Assembly: GCF_003602005.1 (NCBI RefSeq)
Contig: NZ_QZWD01000005.1
Span: forward strand, 1 to 64,000
Direction of reading: 5' to 3'
DNA: 64,000 bases
Source: Salinisphaera sp. Q1T1-3
Lineage (GTDB): Bacteria > Pseudomonadota > Gammaproteobacteria > Nevskiales > Salinisphaeraceae
The notes below the pieces were generated by a model. That model searched no databases and had not been told where the DNA came from. It worked only from the letters and a program-made list of their open reading frames with translations. The translations under genes and the position numbers were made by a program. Position 1 is the stretch's first letter, and each line of letters opens with the position of its first letter. This document shows positions 32,267 to 41,524 of this stretch, in pieces.

Positions 32267-33364
32267 TCAGTCGTCCCGCGTGCCGAGCGGCGCATCGGCC
32301 CCATCTGCCACCACACGGCCCACCGCATGTTCGGCGCGATCCACATAGCGGGTGCGCATGGCCTCGCCGAAATTGCCGTACGGATAACTGTTGACGGCGA
32401 CCGGCGCGCTGAGGTCGTTCAGCCGCGCCATGGGCTCGGCGTCGAGGGTGAGTTCGGCGGCGCCCAGGTTGTCCTGGATATGGGCCGGGGTCCGGGCGCC
32501 GCAGATCGGTGCGGTCACGCCGGGCCGGGCCATGAGCCAGGCCAGGGCGACTTGCGAGGCGGTCGCGCCGGTCTGGTCGGCGATCTCGCGCACGGCATCG
32601 ATGACCGCCCAGTCGCGGTCGTCCTTGGCGAACTCGGCGATGGTCCATTGCCACATGGGGTTGTCCGACCCGGCGCGGGTATCGGCGGCGGGCTGGCTGT
32701 TGCGCTCGTACTTGCCGGTGAGCAGGCCGCCGGCCAGCGGCGACCAGGGCAACAGGCCCATGCCGTTGTGTCGGGCAGCCGGCACGATTTCCCATTCGAT
32801 CTCGCGCGAGAGCAGGTTGTACTGCGGCTGCAGCGCGCTCGGGACGGTCAGGTTCATCGCCTGAGCCGTCGAGGCCATGCGCTGGATCTCCCAGCCGTTG
32901 AAATTCGACAGGCCGATGTGATGAATCTTGCCGGCGCGCACGGCGTCGTCGAGAAACGCCAGCGTCTCTTCCATCGGGGTGAGCGGATCGGTGCCGTGAA
33001 GCTGGTACAGATCGATCGTCTCGACACCGAGACGTTCCAGGGAGGCATCGAGCGCGCGCTGCAGATGTCGACGCGACAGCCCCTGCGCGTTGACGTCGTC
33101 GCCCATCGGATAGCGGGCCTTGGTCGCGAGCACGACGTGATCGGTGATCTCGCGGGGCCGATCGGCAAACCACCGACCGATGACCTGTTCGGCCATACCT
33201 CCGACGTAGACATCGGCCGTGTCGATCAGGGTGCCGCCGGCTTCAACGAATGTATCCATGATGTCGAACGCCTCGGCTTCCGGCGTCTCGTTGCCGAAAT
33301 ACATGGTGCCGAGCGCGAGTTTTGAAACAGCGAGGCCGGACTGGCCCAGAGTGCGGTATTCCAT
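32267..33364 (-). CDS. Aldo/keto reductase
   Basis: 365 residues with an AKR barrel. The catalytic set is visible: Asp and Tyr in LIDTADVYVGG, Lys in LATKARYPM, His in LYQLHGTDP; the C-terminal NADPH site is in PICGARTPAHIQDNL. Enzymes of this type reduce aldehydes and ketones with NADPH in the cytoplasm. The start at 33364 gives the usual MEYRTLGQSGLAVSKLALGT. The gene is on the same strand as the cupin/CMD/SDR cluster upstream, but an M1 element and 521 bp separate it from the cyclophilin-like gene. Confidence 0.95.
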   Translation of the reverse strand: MEYRTLGQSGLAVSKLALGTMYFGNETPEAEAFDIMDTFVEAGGTLIDTADVYVGGMAEQVIGRWFADRPREITDHVVLATKARYPMGDDVNAQGLSRRHLQRALDASLERLGVETIDLYQLHGTDPLTPMEETLAFLDDAVRAGKIHHIGLSNFNGWEIQRMASTAQAMNLTVPSALQPQYNLLSREIEWEIVPAARHNGMGLLPWSPLAGGLLTGKYERNSQPAADTRAGSDNPMWQWTIAEFAKDDRDWAVIDAVREIADQTGATASQVALAWLMARPGVTAPICGARTPAHIQDNLGAAELTLDAEPMARLNDLSAPVAVNSYPYGNFGEAMRTRYVDRAEHAVGRVVADGADAPLGTRDD

Positions 33365-33695
33365 GGTCGAAACCTTTGTGAATGCGGTGGTTCGAAGACG
33401 ATGCGCACGGCTTGCGCGCGCATCGCTGTCAAGTGGTTCGATTAATCAACGAGCCAGGGCAAGCCTGCGGGTCGCTGGCTTGCCGGCGGTGATCCCGGCC
33501 GGGGTGGGCGGCGGTCCGCCGGCACCGGATGACGTCGACGTTCACGTGGTTCGGCTGCGAGATGGCAAACGAACCGTGTCCGCCATCAGGCGCCCGAAGT
33601 GCCGCACGATCGGTGGCCTGCGCCTTGCTTGACACCAGAGCAGAGGCGAGACAAGGCGGCTGTCTATCGTCTGGCAACGCGGTCACGTGCGACGT

Positions 33696-33880
33696 GTTAT
33701 TAACCCGGCATGAAAATAGATGATTTTTCGGGTTGATGACGCGCATGTGCGACAGCACGCGCGCCACGGCCAACGGCCGTGAAGCCATTGAAAATAAAAA
33801 GACGGACAAGTGCCGGCGTTTCTTTCGATGGCGTTGAAGACAGCTGACGTCGTCAGCTGTTCTGGTGCCGGATTAATAAC
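33696..33880. mobile_element. M1 MITE-like element, copy b
   Basis: 185 bp with 15-bp terminal repeats GTTATTAAYCCGGCA (33696-33710 and 33866-33880) and the same internal hairpins as copy a, from which it differs at about three positions. It begins after 331 bp of non-coding DNA beyond the aldo/keto reductase start and ends 5 bp before the stop of the cyclophilin-like gene, so it may act as or disturb that operon's transcript end. Confidence 0.78.
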
Positions 33881-33885
33881 AGGCT

Positions 33886-34395
33886 CTAGTCGGTGCGCTC
33901 GATATGGATGGGCGTCTCGCCGTCGCGCACCAGCGCATCGATCGGGCCGGAGAATTCGCCGAGGCGAACGAGCCCGCGCGATTTCTGGAACGGTTTGTAG
34001 AAGATCGCGAGATTGCCCCAGGGGGCATACAGCGTGATGTCGCCGGTTTCCGGCTTGTAGCTGTCCGGGGCATCGCTGGTGTCGAGCTCGCGCGGCAGAT
34101 CGGCGATCTTCTCGATACCGTGGAAGTCCGACAGCGTCAGATCCAGTGGCAGCATGGCCGCGAAATCACGGCCGGCCGTGGTGTCGTCGAGCTTGGCCTC
34201 AAGCACGTGATCGGCGACGGTGACCTTGATGGGAATCATGGAGGGCTCCTTGGTCTCGGCGAAGGCCGCCCGGGCGAAGATGAACGCGCCGGCCAGGCAT
34301 AGTGCGGCCAGAACGGTCTGGCTGAACACGCGTTGCCGTCGGGCAGGCATAAGACATGTGGCACGACGGCGTGCGAGTGGCATCGATCGGTTCAT
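33886..34395 (-). CDS. Exported cyclophilin-like fold protein
   Basis: 169 residues from the ATG at 34395; MPARRQRVF... (an in-frame ATG 15 codons on) is the alternative. A signal peptide (VLAALCLAGAFIFARAAFAE) precedes a small beta-barrel of the Cyclophil_like type: IPIKVTVADHVLEAKLDD, AAMLPLDLTLSDFHGIEKIA, YKPETGDITLYAPWGNLAIF, then LVRLGEFSGPIDAL. These domains share the cyclophilin fold but not its prolyl-isomerase residues, and their function is not established. It is the last gene of the cupin-cupin-CMD-SDR run, 79 bp after the SDR gene. Confidence 0.85.
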   Translation of the reverse strand: MNRSMPLARRRATCLMPARRQRVFSQTVLAALCLAGAFIFARAAFAETKEPSMIPIKVTVADHVLEAKLDDTTAGRDFAAMLPLDLTLSDFHGIEKIADLPRELDTSDAPDSYKPETGDITLYAPWGNLAIFYKPFQKSRGLVRLGEFSGPIDALVRDGETPIHIERTD

Positions 34396-34474
34396 CTGTC
34401 GCCCCGGGGATTCGGTGATGGCGGTATCGAGGCGGTGGCACACCTATCCGGGGCCACCGCCTTGCATGGCGCGA

Positions 34475-35221
34475 TCAGAGCGGCTGTGCGGTCGGCCGGT
34501 ACAGGATTTCGTTGATATCGACATCCGCCGGCTGGCTCATGGCGAAGTAGACCGTCCGGGCGAAGGAATCCGCCGGAATGGCGGCCGATTCGTAGAAACC
34601 GTTGATTGCTTCCGAGGCGTCCGGATCGGTGATATGACCGGGCAGTTCGGTGTCGATCGCGCCGGGGGAGATGATGGTCGTGCGCAGGTTGTAGTCCTTG
34701 ACCTCCTGACGCAGGCCTTCGCTGATCGCACGTACGGCGTACTTGGTGGCGCAATAGACCGTGCCGGCCGGGGTGACCTTGTGCCCGGCGACCGACGAGA
34801 CATTGATGATGTGGCCGGACTTCTGTTTCTGCATCTGGGGCAGCACGGCCGCGATGCCGTAGAGCGTGCCCTTGATGTTGATGTCGATCATGTTGTCCCA
34901 CTCGTCGACCTTGAGCCGCTCGAGTGCGGATTGCTGCATCAGCCCGGCGTTATTGAGCATCACGTCGATACGGCCGTGCTCGGCCACGGCCTTGTCCACG
35001 AGGTTCTGAACCTGTGTCCGGTCGGTGACATCGGTCTCGATGGCCATCGCGGTACCGCCGGCGGCCTTGATGTCGTCGACAATGGACTGCATGCGCTCGA
35101 GGCGCCGTGCGCCCAGCACGATGATCGCGCCGTGTTCGGCCAGATGACGGGCCGTGGCTTCGCCAAGGCCGCTACTGCCGCCGGTGATCACGACGACCCG
35201 GTTATCGATTGCGTCCGTCAT
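34475..35221 (-). CDS. Short-chain dehydrogenase/reductase
   Basis: 248 residues from the ATG at 35221 (AGGAG nine bases upstream). Rossmann motif TGGSSGLG, structural NNAG, catalytic Ser in NVSSVAG and YCATK (Tyr and Lys) are all present. The sequence resembles classical NADP-dependent SDRs that oxidise small hydroxy compounds. It is in the middle of the LysR-linked cluster, 71 bp after the CMD gene and before the cyclophilin-like gene. No signal peptide, so it is cytoplasmic. Confidence 0.94.
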   Translation of the reverse strand: MTDAIDNRVVVITGGSSGLGEATARHLAEHGAIIVLGARRLERMQSIVDDIKAAGGTAMAIETDVTDRTQVQNLVDKAVAEHGRIDVMLNNAGLMQQSALERLKVDEWDNMIDINIKGTLYGIAAVLPQMQKQKSGHIINVSSVAGHKVTPAGTVYCATKYAVRAISEGLRQEVKDYNLRTTIISPGAIDTELPGHITDPDASEAINGFYESAAIPADSFARTVYFAMSQPADVDINEILYRPTAQPL

Positions 35222-35292
35222 GGGATGACTCCTGAAAAGAAGGGCAGCCGGTGTTCTCGGGCTGCCGCGGGCACCGCGGGCGGTGCTGTTGG

Positions 35293-36171
35293 TTATTGCC
35301 CGGTATCCGAGGTGGTCTGCTGGTCCGTCGCGCCAGCCTGGCTGTCCTGCGACCGCGAGGCGAATACCGCCTTGAAGACCGGGATCGCGGAAAAGACCTT
35401 CGGCCAGCCCGAATAGAAGGCCAGCTGAGTGAGAATTTCCGATGCCGCGTCCTGGCTCAGACCGTTGTCCATCGCTCGGTTCAGGTGAAACTTGATCTGT
35501 TCGGCCTGGCCGGTGGCCACGAGAGCGACGACCGTCACGAGGCTGCGATCGCGCGGGCTGAGCACGGGCCGCCGCCACAGATCGCCGAACAGCACATCGT
35601 TGGTGAAGGTCACCACGCCCGGCGACGCTTGCCCGGCAATCTTCTCGACCGAGGCCTTGCGTGAGGCTTCGGTCTGCTTGTCGACCGGCGCCAGATCGGG
35701 CTTGTTGGGCGCGAGTTGATCGGCCGATACATGACGTGCCTCGAAGATGGGCCGCGCCACGTTGACGGCATCCATGGCGTTCGGCCAGCCGGCATAGAAG
35801 GCCATCTGGGTGATCACTTCACCGAGTTCAGCCGGTGTGACCCCGTTGTCCAGTGCCTTTTTGAAGTAGAAGGTCATGTCGCCGGTCTGATCGCGTGCGA
35901 TCAGGGCCGCGACCGTGACCAGGGCTCGGTCGTGCGTGGACAGGGCCTTGCGCTGCCAGAGATCGTCCCGGATCACATCGCGCGAATAGCGCGACAGCGC
36001 CGGGGCCACCTCGCTGATCTGTTGCAATGTCGGTGTCTGCGACAGGTCGGGCGACGTCGTCTTGGCGCTGTCGTCGGCGGTGTCGGTGGCCGCACTGGCG
36101 CCGGTTGAACAGGCCAGCGCAACAGCGACGGCCGACAACCGCGACCCGAGGCCGATGGATCGCTTTGGCAT
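35293..36171 (-). CDS. Exported two-domain carboxymuconolactone decarboxylase-like protein
   Basis: 292 residues from the ATG at 36171 (GAGGG upstream). After a signal peptide ([16 protein letters not shown]) come two CMD domains. The first has [19 protein letters not shown] and [20 protein letters not shown]; the second has [20 protein letters not shown] and [20 protein letters not shown]. The second keeps a His where PcaC-type enzymes have one (FHL); the first has Tyr/Phe instead. Neither has the CxxC pair of AhpD peroxidases. Export is unusual for this family. It lies between the cytoplasmic cupin and SDR genes. Confidence 0.88.
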   Translation of the reverse strand: MPKRSIGLGSRLSAVAVALACSTGASAATDTADDSAKTTSPDLSQTPTLQQISEVAPALSRYSRDVIRDDLWQRKALSTHDRALVTVAALIARDQTGDMTFYFKKALDNGVTPAELGEVITQMAFYAGWPNAMDAVNVARPIFEARHVSADQLAPNKPDLAPVDKQTEASRKASVEKIAGQASPGVVTFTNDVLFGDLWRRPVLSPRDRSLVTVVALVATGQAEQIKFHLNRAMDNGLSQDAASEILTQLAFYSGWPKVFSAIPVFKAVFASRSQDSQAGATDQQTTSDTGQ

Positions 36172-36226
36172 GGATATATCCCTCGATAAAAGACGGCGAC
36201 CGGAAGACCGGTCGCCGTGAAGCCGC

Positions 36227-36628
36227 TTATTCGCGCCCTTCGTACTGGGCATCGGTAACCTTTTCCATCCAGGTCACGGGGCCGTCCTCGGCTTTCTCCT
36301 GGACAGCGATATGGGTCATCGCGGTATCGGGACCGGCGCCGTGCCAGTGCTTTTCCTCCGGCGGGAACCAGACCACGTCCCCCGGATTGATGGCTTCGAT
36401 CGGGCCGCCTTCGCGCTGAACGAGACCGCTGCCGGCAGTGACGATCAGCGTCTGGCCGTAGGGGTGGGTGTGCCACGCCGTGCGGGCCTTGGGCTCGAAC
36501 GTCACGCTGGCGCCGCTCGTGCGGGCCGGGTCGTCGTTGTTGAACAGCGGGTCGATGCGCACCGTGCCGGTGAAGAAATCGTCCGGGCCGGGGTTGGACG
36601 GGCGCGTTCCGTTCTTGCTGATATCCAT
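36227..36628 (-). CDS. Cytoplasmic single-domain cupin
   Basis: 133 residues from the ATG at 36628 (AAGGAG upstream). A conserved cupin barrel: [20 protein letters not shown] with two His ligands, then [20 protein letters not shown] and [16 protein letters not shown] with a third and fourth His. There is no signal peptide. It is a close paralogue of the exported cupin at 36662-37168 (same DPLF/NPLF start, same VTDAQY end), 33 bp downstream. A metal-dependent lyase, isomerase or oxygenase role is possible; nothing decides which. Confidence 0.92.
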   Translation of the reverse strand: MDISKNGTRPSNPGPDDFFTGTVRIDPLFNNDDPARTSGASVTFEPKARTAWHTHPYGQTLIVTAGSGLVQREGGPIEAINPGDVVWFPPEEKHWHGAGPDTAMTHIAVQEKAEDGPVTWMEKVTDAQYEGRE

Positions 36629-36661
36629 TACAGACTCCTTATGGTTCGAGGGCAAAAAGTG

Positions 36662-37168
36662 TTATTCGGCGTTGTACTGTGCATCGGTGACCGGGCCGTC
36701 CCAGGAGACGTTGTCGCCATCCCGACGTTCCTGAACGGCGATGTGCGTCATGCTGTGATTGGCCGTTGCGCCGTGCCAGTGCTTCACGCCGGCCGGTATC
36801 CAGACCACGTCACCGGCCTTGATGGTCTGTTTGGGCTGGCCCTTCATCTGGACCCAGCCGATGCCATCGGTGACGACCAGCTGCTGGCCGACCGGATGCG
36901 TATGCCAGTTCGTGCGGGCGCCCGGCTCGAAGGTCACGCTGGCCGCCGTGGCGTGCGAGTCGTCTTCGGCCGAGAACAGCGGATTGACCAGGGCCTTGCC
37001 CGTGAAATACTTCGACAGGTCAGCGCGCGTGTCGCGATCCGCGGCATGGCTGATGCGCAGCGTGTTCGAATCGCCCTGGCTGGCGTCGGTGTTCTGATCG
37101 GCCGCCTGGCTGGCCATGGCGAAACCGAGCAGTACACAGGCGATCGCGGTCTTCGATTGATAATTCAT
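36662..37168 (-). CDS. Exported single-domain cupin
   Basis: 168 residues from the ATG at 37168 (CGGAG upstream; a TTG one codon earlier is the listed alternative). A signal peptide (TAIACVLLGFAMASQAAD) and a linker precede a cupin barrel: TFEPGARTNWHTHPVGQQLV, then IKAGDVVWIPAGVKHWHGA and MTHIAVQE. The metal-binding histidines match those of the paralogue downstream. It is the first gene of the run to 33886. The divergent LysR gene and a perfect palindrome at 37261 lie upstream. Confidence 0.93.
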   Translation of the reverse strand: MNYQSKTAIACVLLGFAMASQAADQNTDASQGDSNTLRISHAADRDTRADLSKYFTGKALVNPLFSAEDDSHATAASVTFEPGARTNWHTHPVGQQLVVTDGIGWVQMKGQPKQTIKAGDVVWIPAGVKHWHGATANHSMTHIAVQERRDGDNVSWDGPVTDAQYNAE

Positions 37169-37260
37169 CAATAACTCCGGTTTTCATCGCATTCGGCGTG
37201 AACTGGAATACTTAACATTATTGTGGGCGGCTCGTGACACATCCATACTGTTCTAACGAA

Positions 37261-37276
37261 AGGCCTTATAAGGCCT
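37261..37276. promoter_or_regulatory. 16-bp perfect palindrome before the LysR gene
   Basis: AGGCCTTATAAGGCCT is fully self-complementary. It lies 31 bp before the LysR start and 92 bp before the start of the exported cupin. It could be the binding site of the LysR protein or a small hairpin in its leader. Confidence 0.5.
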
Positions 37277-37306
37277 GCTTCTAGGTCGCCCCACGAAGGC
37301 CTGCCG

Positions 37307-38218
37307 ATGCCGCGCCGCTACTACGATGATCTGTTTTCGTTCGTGACCATCGCCCGCGAGGGCAGTTTCACGCGGGCCGCCGCCCAGCTGGGGGTCTCGC
37401 AGTCGGCCTTGAGCCAGTCGATGAAGGCGCTCGAACAACGCATGGGACTGCGCCTGCTGGCCCGCAATACACGCAGCATCGCCACCACCGATGTCGGTGA
37501 TCGCCTGCTGGCCATGCTCGGGCCGCGTTTTGCCGATATCGAGGCCGAAGTCGCCGAGCTGCAGTCCCAGCAACAGCGCCCGGCCGGTACGATCCGGATC
37601 AACACGTTCGATTTCGTGGCCGAGTACATCCTCTGGCCGCGCCTGGAAGCGGTGATCGAACAGTTTCCGGAGATCACCGTCGAGGTCTGTACCGATTACG
37701 CACTGACCGACATCGTCGCGAGCCGTTTCGATATCGGCGTACGACTGGGCCCGGCGGTGGAACAGGATATGATCGCGGTGGCCCTGCAACCCGAGCAGCG
37801 CATGGTGATCGTCGGCGCGCCGACATACTTCGCCGACAATCCAGCGCCAACGACGCCCGATGATCTGGCTCGTCATCAGGCCGCCAATCTGCGGCTGCCG
37901 ACGCGGGGCGCGATCTATGCCTGGGAACTCGCGCGAGGCGACGAAGAGATCGACGTGCGGGTGCCCGGGCGGTTGGTCTTCGACACGCTTTATCAGATAC
38001 GGCGGGCCGTGCGGCGCGGCTACGGTCTGGGTTTCCTGCCGATCGAGATGGTGGCCTCGGACATCGAGACCGGCGTGTTGCAAACGACGCTCGATGACTG
38101 GGCACCGTCCTGGCCGGGGCACTATCTGTACTATCCGTCGCGGCGGCAGTCCTCTCGGGCACTGCATACGGTTGTCGACGGTCTTCGGTACCGGGCCGCG
38201 CGCGACGACGCGAGCTGA
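37307..38218 (+). CDS. LysR-family regulator of the cupin/CMD/SDR cluster
   Basis: 303 residues: winged helix-turn-helix (YYDDLFSFVTIAREGSFTRA, LGVSQSALSQSMKALEQRMG) and effector domain (AGTIRINTFDFVAEYILWPR, then SRFDIGVRLGPAVEQDMIAV, RRGYGLGFLPIEMV). It is divergent from the exported cupin gene with 138 bp between, the classical arrangement for a LysR controlling its neighbour operon. The target set would be the genes at 33886-37168 and perhaps the aldo/keto reductase. Effector unknown. Confidence 0.94.
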   Translation: MPRRYYDDLFSFVTIAREGSFTRAAAQLGVSQSALSQSMKALEQRMGLRLLARNTRSIATTDVGDRLLAMLGPRFADIEAEVAELQSQQQRPAGTIRINTFDFVAEYILWPRLEAVIEQFPEITVEVCTDYALTDIVASRFDIGVRLGPAVEQDMIAVALQPEQRMVIVGAPTYFADNPAPTTPDDLARHQAANLRLPTRGAIYAWELARGDEEIDVRVPGRLVFDTLYQIRRAVRRGYGLGFLPIEMVASDIETGVLQTTLDDWAPSWPGHYLYYPSRRQSSRALHTVVDGLRYRAARDDAS

Positions 38219-38418
38219 ACTGCCCCGGCCGACCACGTCGTCTTCGATCGACGCTGAGCGAATCATCGCGGACGGCGTGGCCCTGAAACAGACGGTTCGA
38301 CCACCGGCGCGGGGCGACAAGATCCGGCACGCGAGGTCGAATCCTCGTGTCGCGCTCGTTGCGCTCGATGCCGGCGTGGACGGATGAATACCGTCCACGC
38401 ATGGCCCGCGGCCGGCTT

Positions 38419-41400
38419 TCAGCGCGATGGCCCGGCGAACCATCGATACACCGCCGGCAGCACCAGCAGGGTGAGCAACGTCGAGGTGACCAGGCCGCCG
38501 ATGACGACGGTGGCCAGCGGACGCTGAACGTTTGCGCCGATGCCGTTGGCCAGGATCAGGGGCACGAGCCCGGCGATGGCCGTGGTGGCCGTCATCAGTA
38601 CCGGCCGCAACCGATGTTCGGCGCCGGTGCGCACGGCGTCGTCGACCGAAATGCCCCGATCACGCAGCTGGTTGATGTAGGAGACCAGCACCACACCGTT
38701 GAGCACGGCCACGCCGAAGACCGCGATGAAGCCCACCGCTGCGGCGACCGACAGATAAAGACCGGAGAGCCAGAGCGCGAAGATGCCGCCGGTGATGGCG
38801 AACGGGACGTTCAGATAGATCAGCGCAGCATGGCGTGGATTCGAAAACGCCAGAAACAACAACAGGAAGATGCCGGCCAGGGTGATCGGCACGACGACGT
38901 AGAGCCGGGCCATCGCCCGACGCTGGTTCTCGAACTGGCCGCCGTACTCGATGAAATAGCCGACCGGCAGATCGACCTGCTCGGCCACGCGTGTCTGCAG
39001 GTCGGCGACCACGCTGCCCATGTCGCGTCCACGCACGTTGAGCTGCACGAACAACCGCCGGCTGGCCTGGGCACGCGAGATCTTCTTCGGCCCACGATAG
39101 ACCTCGACATCGGCCAGCCGCGACAACGGAACCAACGCGCCTTGCGAGGTGCGGAACGTCAGGTTGCGGATGGCCGCCACGCTGTCGCGGGCCTCGGCGG
39201 TGAGCCGGACGAAGATATCGAAGCGGCGGACGTTCTCGAAGACCTGTCCGATCGCGGCGCCGCCGATCCCGGTTTCCACGACACCGAGGACTTCATCCAG
39301 CGACACGCCGTGGCGGGCCAGGGCGGCGCGATCCGGGCGGATCACGATCTGCGGCTTGCCGGCCTGTTGCTGCATGCGCACATCGGCAGCCCCCGGCACC
39401 TCGCGCGCGATGGCGGTGATCTGTCGTCCGGCTTTGGCCAGCGCGTCCAGATCGTCGCCGTAGATACTGACGACGACCTGGGCCAGTACGCCCGACAGCA
39501 GCTCGTCGGTGCGGAGCTGGATCGGTTGCGAGAAGTTGTTGGCCAGGCCCGGCAACGTCTTGCCGACGCGTTCGGCCATGGCCTTCTGCAGGGCTTCGTA
39601 ATCGTGCCCGGTCGACCACTGATCGAGGGGTTTGAGCGTGATGACCGAGGCGATGACATTGACCGGCTCCGGATCTCCCCCGACTTCGGCGCGGCCGACG
39701 CGGGAATAGACGCCTTCGACTTCCGGAAACTCGCCGATCACGGCCTGCACGCGCCGGGCGTAGTCGGTCGCACTGTTCAGATTCGCGCCGGGCGGCAGGG
39801 TCGAGCGAACCATGAAGGTGCCTTCGCGCAGGGTCGGTATGAATTCCGTTCCCAGGTGCGGGAAGATCGCCAGGCTGGCACAGAACAGCACGATGGCGGC
39901 CGTGGCCACGATGAGCGGAGCCGCCATCGCGGCATCGCGCAGCGGGCGATAGCCGGCGCGGATCCAGGCCATGAGGCGGGGCTCGGTCTGATGGTGGCCG
40001 GACGAGAAAACGAGCGAGGCGATGACCGGTACGAAGGTCAATGCCATCAGCCAGGCTCCGAGCAGCGCGAAGGCGATGGTCCAGGCCATCGGCGAGAACA
40101 GTTTGCCCTCCGTGCCCTGGAGCGTGAACAGTGGCACGAAGACCAGCACGATGATCGCGATCGCGAAGGTGATGGGCTGGGCGACTTCGGCAGCGGCCTC
40201 GCCAACCAGCCGGACCCGCGATACGGCTGTCTCGCGGCGGGATTCGAGATGCCGGAATATGTTTTCCAGCATCACCACCGAGCCATCGACCATCATGCCG
40301 ACCGCGATCGCCAGCCCGCCCAGGCTCATGAGGTTCGCGGACAGCCCGACGCCGTACATGGCGATGAAGGCCACCAGCGCCGACAGGGGCAGACTGGCGA
40401 CGACGATGAGCGTGGAGCGCAGGTTGCCGAGAAACAGATAGAGCAGGGCCACGACCAGCAGTGCGCCGAACAGCACGGCCTGTGTCACCGTGCCGGTGGC
40501 CCTGTCGATCAGCCGGGCCTGGGAATAGTAGGGCACCAGTTGCATGCCCTCGGGCAGGCTGGCATTGAGGGTCTCGACCTTGTCGCGAATGGCCGCGAGC
40601 AGGCGCTGGGTGTCCGCCGACATGAGCTTGAGCACGAACCCGCCGACCGCCGGCTGGCCGTTGGCCACCAGCGTGCCGCGCTGCAGCGCCGGCCCGTAGG
40701 CCACATCGCCCACATCGTCGATGGTGATCGGCGTGCCGTCGCGCACGGCGATCTGGATACGACGCAGATCCGCCAGCCCGGCGTCGCCGGCGTTGACCCA
40801 GCCATAGCCGCGCACGATGTATTCCTCGCCGCCGCGCTGGATGAACGAGCCGCCCACGTTGCGGTTGTTGGCGGCCACCGCGGCGCGCACATCGGCCACC
40901 GTGAGCCCGCGCGCCGACAGGGCATTCGCATCGAGCGTGATCTGATACTGTTTTTCCTGGCCGCCGATGGACAGGACGCCGGTCACGCCGGGCACCGTGC
41001 GCAGCTGCGGTTTGATGATCCAGTCCTGGGCGCTGCGCAGCGCCATCGGCGAGTGATCGCCGCTGTCGGTGTTTTCGACCGTGTACATCATCACGCGGCC
41101 CAGCCCGCTCGTCAGCGGGCCGAGCTGTGGATCGCCGAGGCCGTCCGGAATCTCCTGCCGGGCCTGGGCCAGGCGCTCCATGACCAGCCGCCGCGCGAAA
41201 TAGATATCGGTGCCGTCCTCGAAATAGACGTTGACGCGGGACAGGCCGAAGATCGACGTGCTCTGGACCCGCGCCAGCCCGGGCAGACCATACATCGCGA
41301 TCGAGACCGGATAGGAAACCTGGGTCTCGACATCGACCGGCGACAGCCCCGGACTGGCGGTATAGATCTGGACCAGCGGTGGCGTGACGTCCGGATAGGA

Positions 41401-41511
41401 ATCGACCGGCACCTGCTGATAGGCATAGATTCCGGTCAGTGCCACGGCGGTCAATGTGACCAGCGTGAGCAGGCGGTTGGCGAGTGCAAGGCGTACGAAT
41501 GCAGTGATCAT
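38419..41511 (-). CDS. Heavy-metal RND efflux pump, inner-membrane subunit (CzcA/CusA type)
   Basis: About 1030 residues from the ATG at 41511; the reading from 41544 would overlap the adaptor gene. Twelve membrane helices and two large periplasmic loops of the HME-RND family are visible: MITAFVRLALANRLLTLVTL, VDSYPDVTPPLVQIYTASPG, AVGMMVDGSVVMLENIFR. In helix 4 the second Asp and the Glu are kept (VDGxxVMLEN), while the first Asp of CzcA (DFG) is replaced by Ala-Val, as in CusA. The pump drives metal export with protons; metal choice (Cu/Ag or Zn/Co/Cd) is unresolved. It is last in a four-gene operon. Confidence 0.94.
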   Translation of the reverse strand: MITAFVRLALANRLLTLVTLTAVALTGIYAYQQVPVDSYPDVTPPLVQIYTASPGLSPVDVETQVSYPVSIAMYGLPGLARVQSTSIFGLSRVNVYFEDGTDIYFARRLVMERLAQARQEIPDGLGDPQLGPLTSGLGRVMMYTVENTDSGDHSPMALRSAQDWIIKPQLRTVPGVTGVLSIGGQEKQYQITLDANALSARGLTVADVRAAVAANNRNVGGSFIQRGGEEYIVRGYGWVNAGDAGLADLRRIQIAVRDGTPITIDDVGDVAYGPALQRGTLVANGQPAVGGFVLKLMSADTQRLLAAIRDKVETLNASLPEGMQLVPYYSQARLIDRATGTVTQAVLFGALLVVALLYLFLGNLRSTLIVVASLPLSALVAFIAMYGVGLSANLMSLGGLAIAVGMMVDGSVVMLENIFRHLESRRETAVSRVRLVGEAAAEVAQPITFAIAIIVLVFVPLFTLQGTEGKLFSPMAWTIAFALLGAWLMALTFVPVIASLVFSSGHHQTEPRLMAWIRAGYRPLRDAAMAAPLIVATAAIVLFCASLAIFPHLGTEFIPTLREGTFMVRSTLPPGANLNSATDYARRVQAVIGEFPEVEGVYSRVGRAEVGGDPEPVNVIASVITLKPLDQWSTGHDYEALQKAMAERVGKTLPGLANNFSQPIQLRTDELLSGVLAQVVVSIYGDDLDALAKAGRQITAIAREVPGAADVRMQQQAGKPQIVIRPDRAALARHGVSLDEVLGVVETGIGGAAIGQVFENVRRFDIFVRLTAEARDSVAAIRNLTFRTSQGALVPLSRLADVEVYRGPKKISRAQASRRLFVQLNVRGRDMGSVVADLQTRVAEQVDLPVGYFIEYGGQFENQRRAMARLYVVVPITLAGIFLLLFLAFSNPRHAALIYLNVPFAITGGIFALWLSGLYLSVAAAVGFIAVFGVAVLNGVVLVSYINQLRDRGISVDDAVRTGAEHRLRPVLMTATTAIAGLVPLILANGIGANVQRPLATVVIGGLVTSTLLTLLVLPAVYRWFAGPSR

Positions 41512-41524
41512 CGTGGCCGCCGCT

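Noticed and set aside
31545-33173. 542-residue minus-strand ORF in another frame over the aldo/keto reductase
   Set aside because: Arginine-rich shadow of the AKR gene; no domain.
38332-38347. GAGGTCGAATCCTC, resembling a tRNA T-arm
   Set aside because: No acceptor, D-arm or anticodon arm precedes it in the right spacing.
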